A DNA stretch of 64,000 nt, taken from IMG/VR virus record IMGVR_UViG_3300032164_000009, positions 1-64,000 of that record; one strand, 5' to 3'. This document shows positions 63,814-64,000 of this stretch, one piece after another. The notes under the pieces were generated by a model. That model did not search any database, was not told the origin of the DNA, and saw nothing but the letters and a program-made list of their open reading frames with translations. Positions within the stretch are counted from its first letter, which is position 1, and every line of letters begins with the position of its first letter. This DNA is from a virus. The position numbers were made by a program, and so were the translations under genes.

Positions 63814-64000
63814 ATGCCCGATTCCGAAAAGGTCTACCCCGGTGACCCCATCCGATACGATGCCCATCAGCATAACCGGGCCGTCGATGCTGTGCGGGCG
63901 GGGCTCCGGCACGAGCACGATCTTTCCGCACAGCCGGGTCGATACGGCCGGAAGTGCTCCGGCACGATCCCCGTCTTGAACAGCACCGGCAAGGCGCTTG
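63814..64000 (+). CDS. Tail-associated protein, 3'-truncated by the window end
   Basis: ATG 63814; 62 codons visible (MPDSEKVYPGDPIRYDAHQH, then HDLSAQPGRYGRKCSGTIPV). The frame is open to the edge. The start of a tail or appendage protein is likely. Its continuation is outside the window. Confidence 0.7.
   Translation, partial: MPDSEKVYPGDPIRYDAHQHNRAVDAVRAGLRHEHDLSAQPGRYGRKCSGTIPVLNSTGKAL

Noticed and set aside
1-64000. Integrase and attachment sites
   Set aside because: No tyrosine or serine recombinase was recognised. The excisionase-type HTH at 6140 is not enough to call a temperate phage.

Overview
This window looks like 64 kb of a double-stranded DNA tailed phage or prophage genome. 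Gene density is high, base composition is GC-rich, almost every gene lies on the + strand, stops and starts commonly overlap (ATGA), and GGAGG-type ribosome binding sites are frequent. Terminase, portal, capsid, tail-tube, tape-measure and fibre-type proteins are all recognisable, and their order suggests a long non-contractile tail. The phage-encoded CsrA, the PDZ and papain-type secreted proteins and the giant repeat proteins resemble what I know from phages of Planctomycetota; that host is an inference, not shown by the sequence. I saw no integrase or convincing tRNA gene.

Layout. 1-5.1 kb: a giant repeat protein cut by the window edge. 5.1-5.9 kb: the only minus-strand gene, a secreted PDZ protein. 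6.1-9.3 kb: small early genes behind good promoters. 9.3-10.4 kb: over 1 kb of non-coding, highly structured DNA. 10.4-14.7 kb: a ParB-like protein, CsrA with a 725-bp structured leader, and small proteins. 14.7-21.1 kb: replication and recombination (RecA-like ATPase, SSB-like protein, replication initiator, DnaC-like loader, HNH, DUF5131, RusA). 21.1-31 kb: small zinc proteins, then a DNA-modification island of three methyltransferases, an ASCH-like protein and a PAPS-reductase-like protein. The island's genes share the same N- and C-terminal tag sequences, and one methyltransferase is interrupted twice by HNH genes. 31-35.7 kb: secreted, membrane and lysis-type proteins. 35.7-43.1 kb: fibre and baseplate-type proteins. 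43.2-46.3 kb: terminase region. 46.3-51.1 kb: accessory genes and the pentamer-repeat locus. 51.2-64 kb: portal, fused protease-capsid protein, decoration protein, fused methyltransferase-glycosyltransferase, head-tail connectors, tail tube, tail chaperones and tape measure.

The most unusual element is the locus at 48.6-50.7 kb. Six arrays total 134 consecutive 5-base units of the form GG-pyrimidine-N-N, with no insertion or deletion inside any array. Each array ends in GGG and a small hairpin whose 4-base stem changes sequence between copies, and pairing is kept in five of the six. The arrays lie between a gene whose protein resembles the RAMP/Cas7 fold (judged by eye) and a small basic, possibly winged-helix protein. 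A second novel element is a nested-stem RNA with a built-in terminator and a conserved GTTGCGC clamp. It occurs three times, perhaps four, directly upstream of genes (34.9, 50.7, 51.1 and 59.7 kb).
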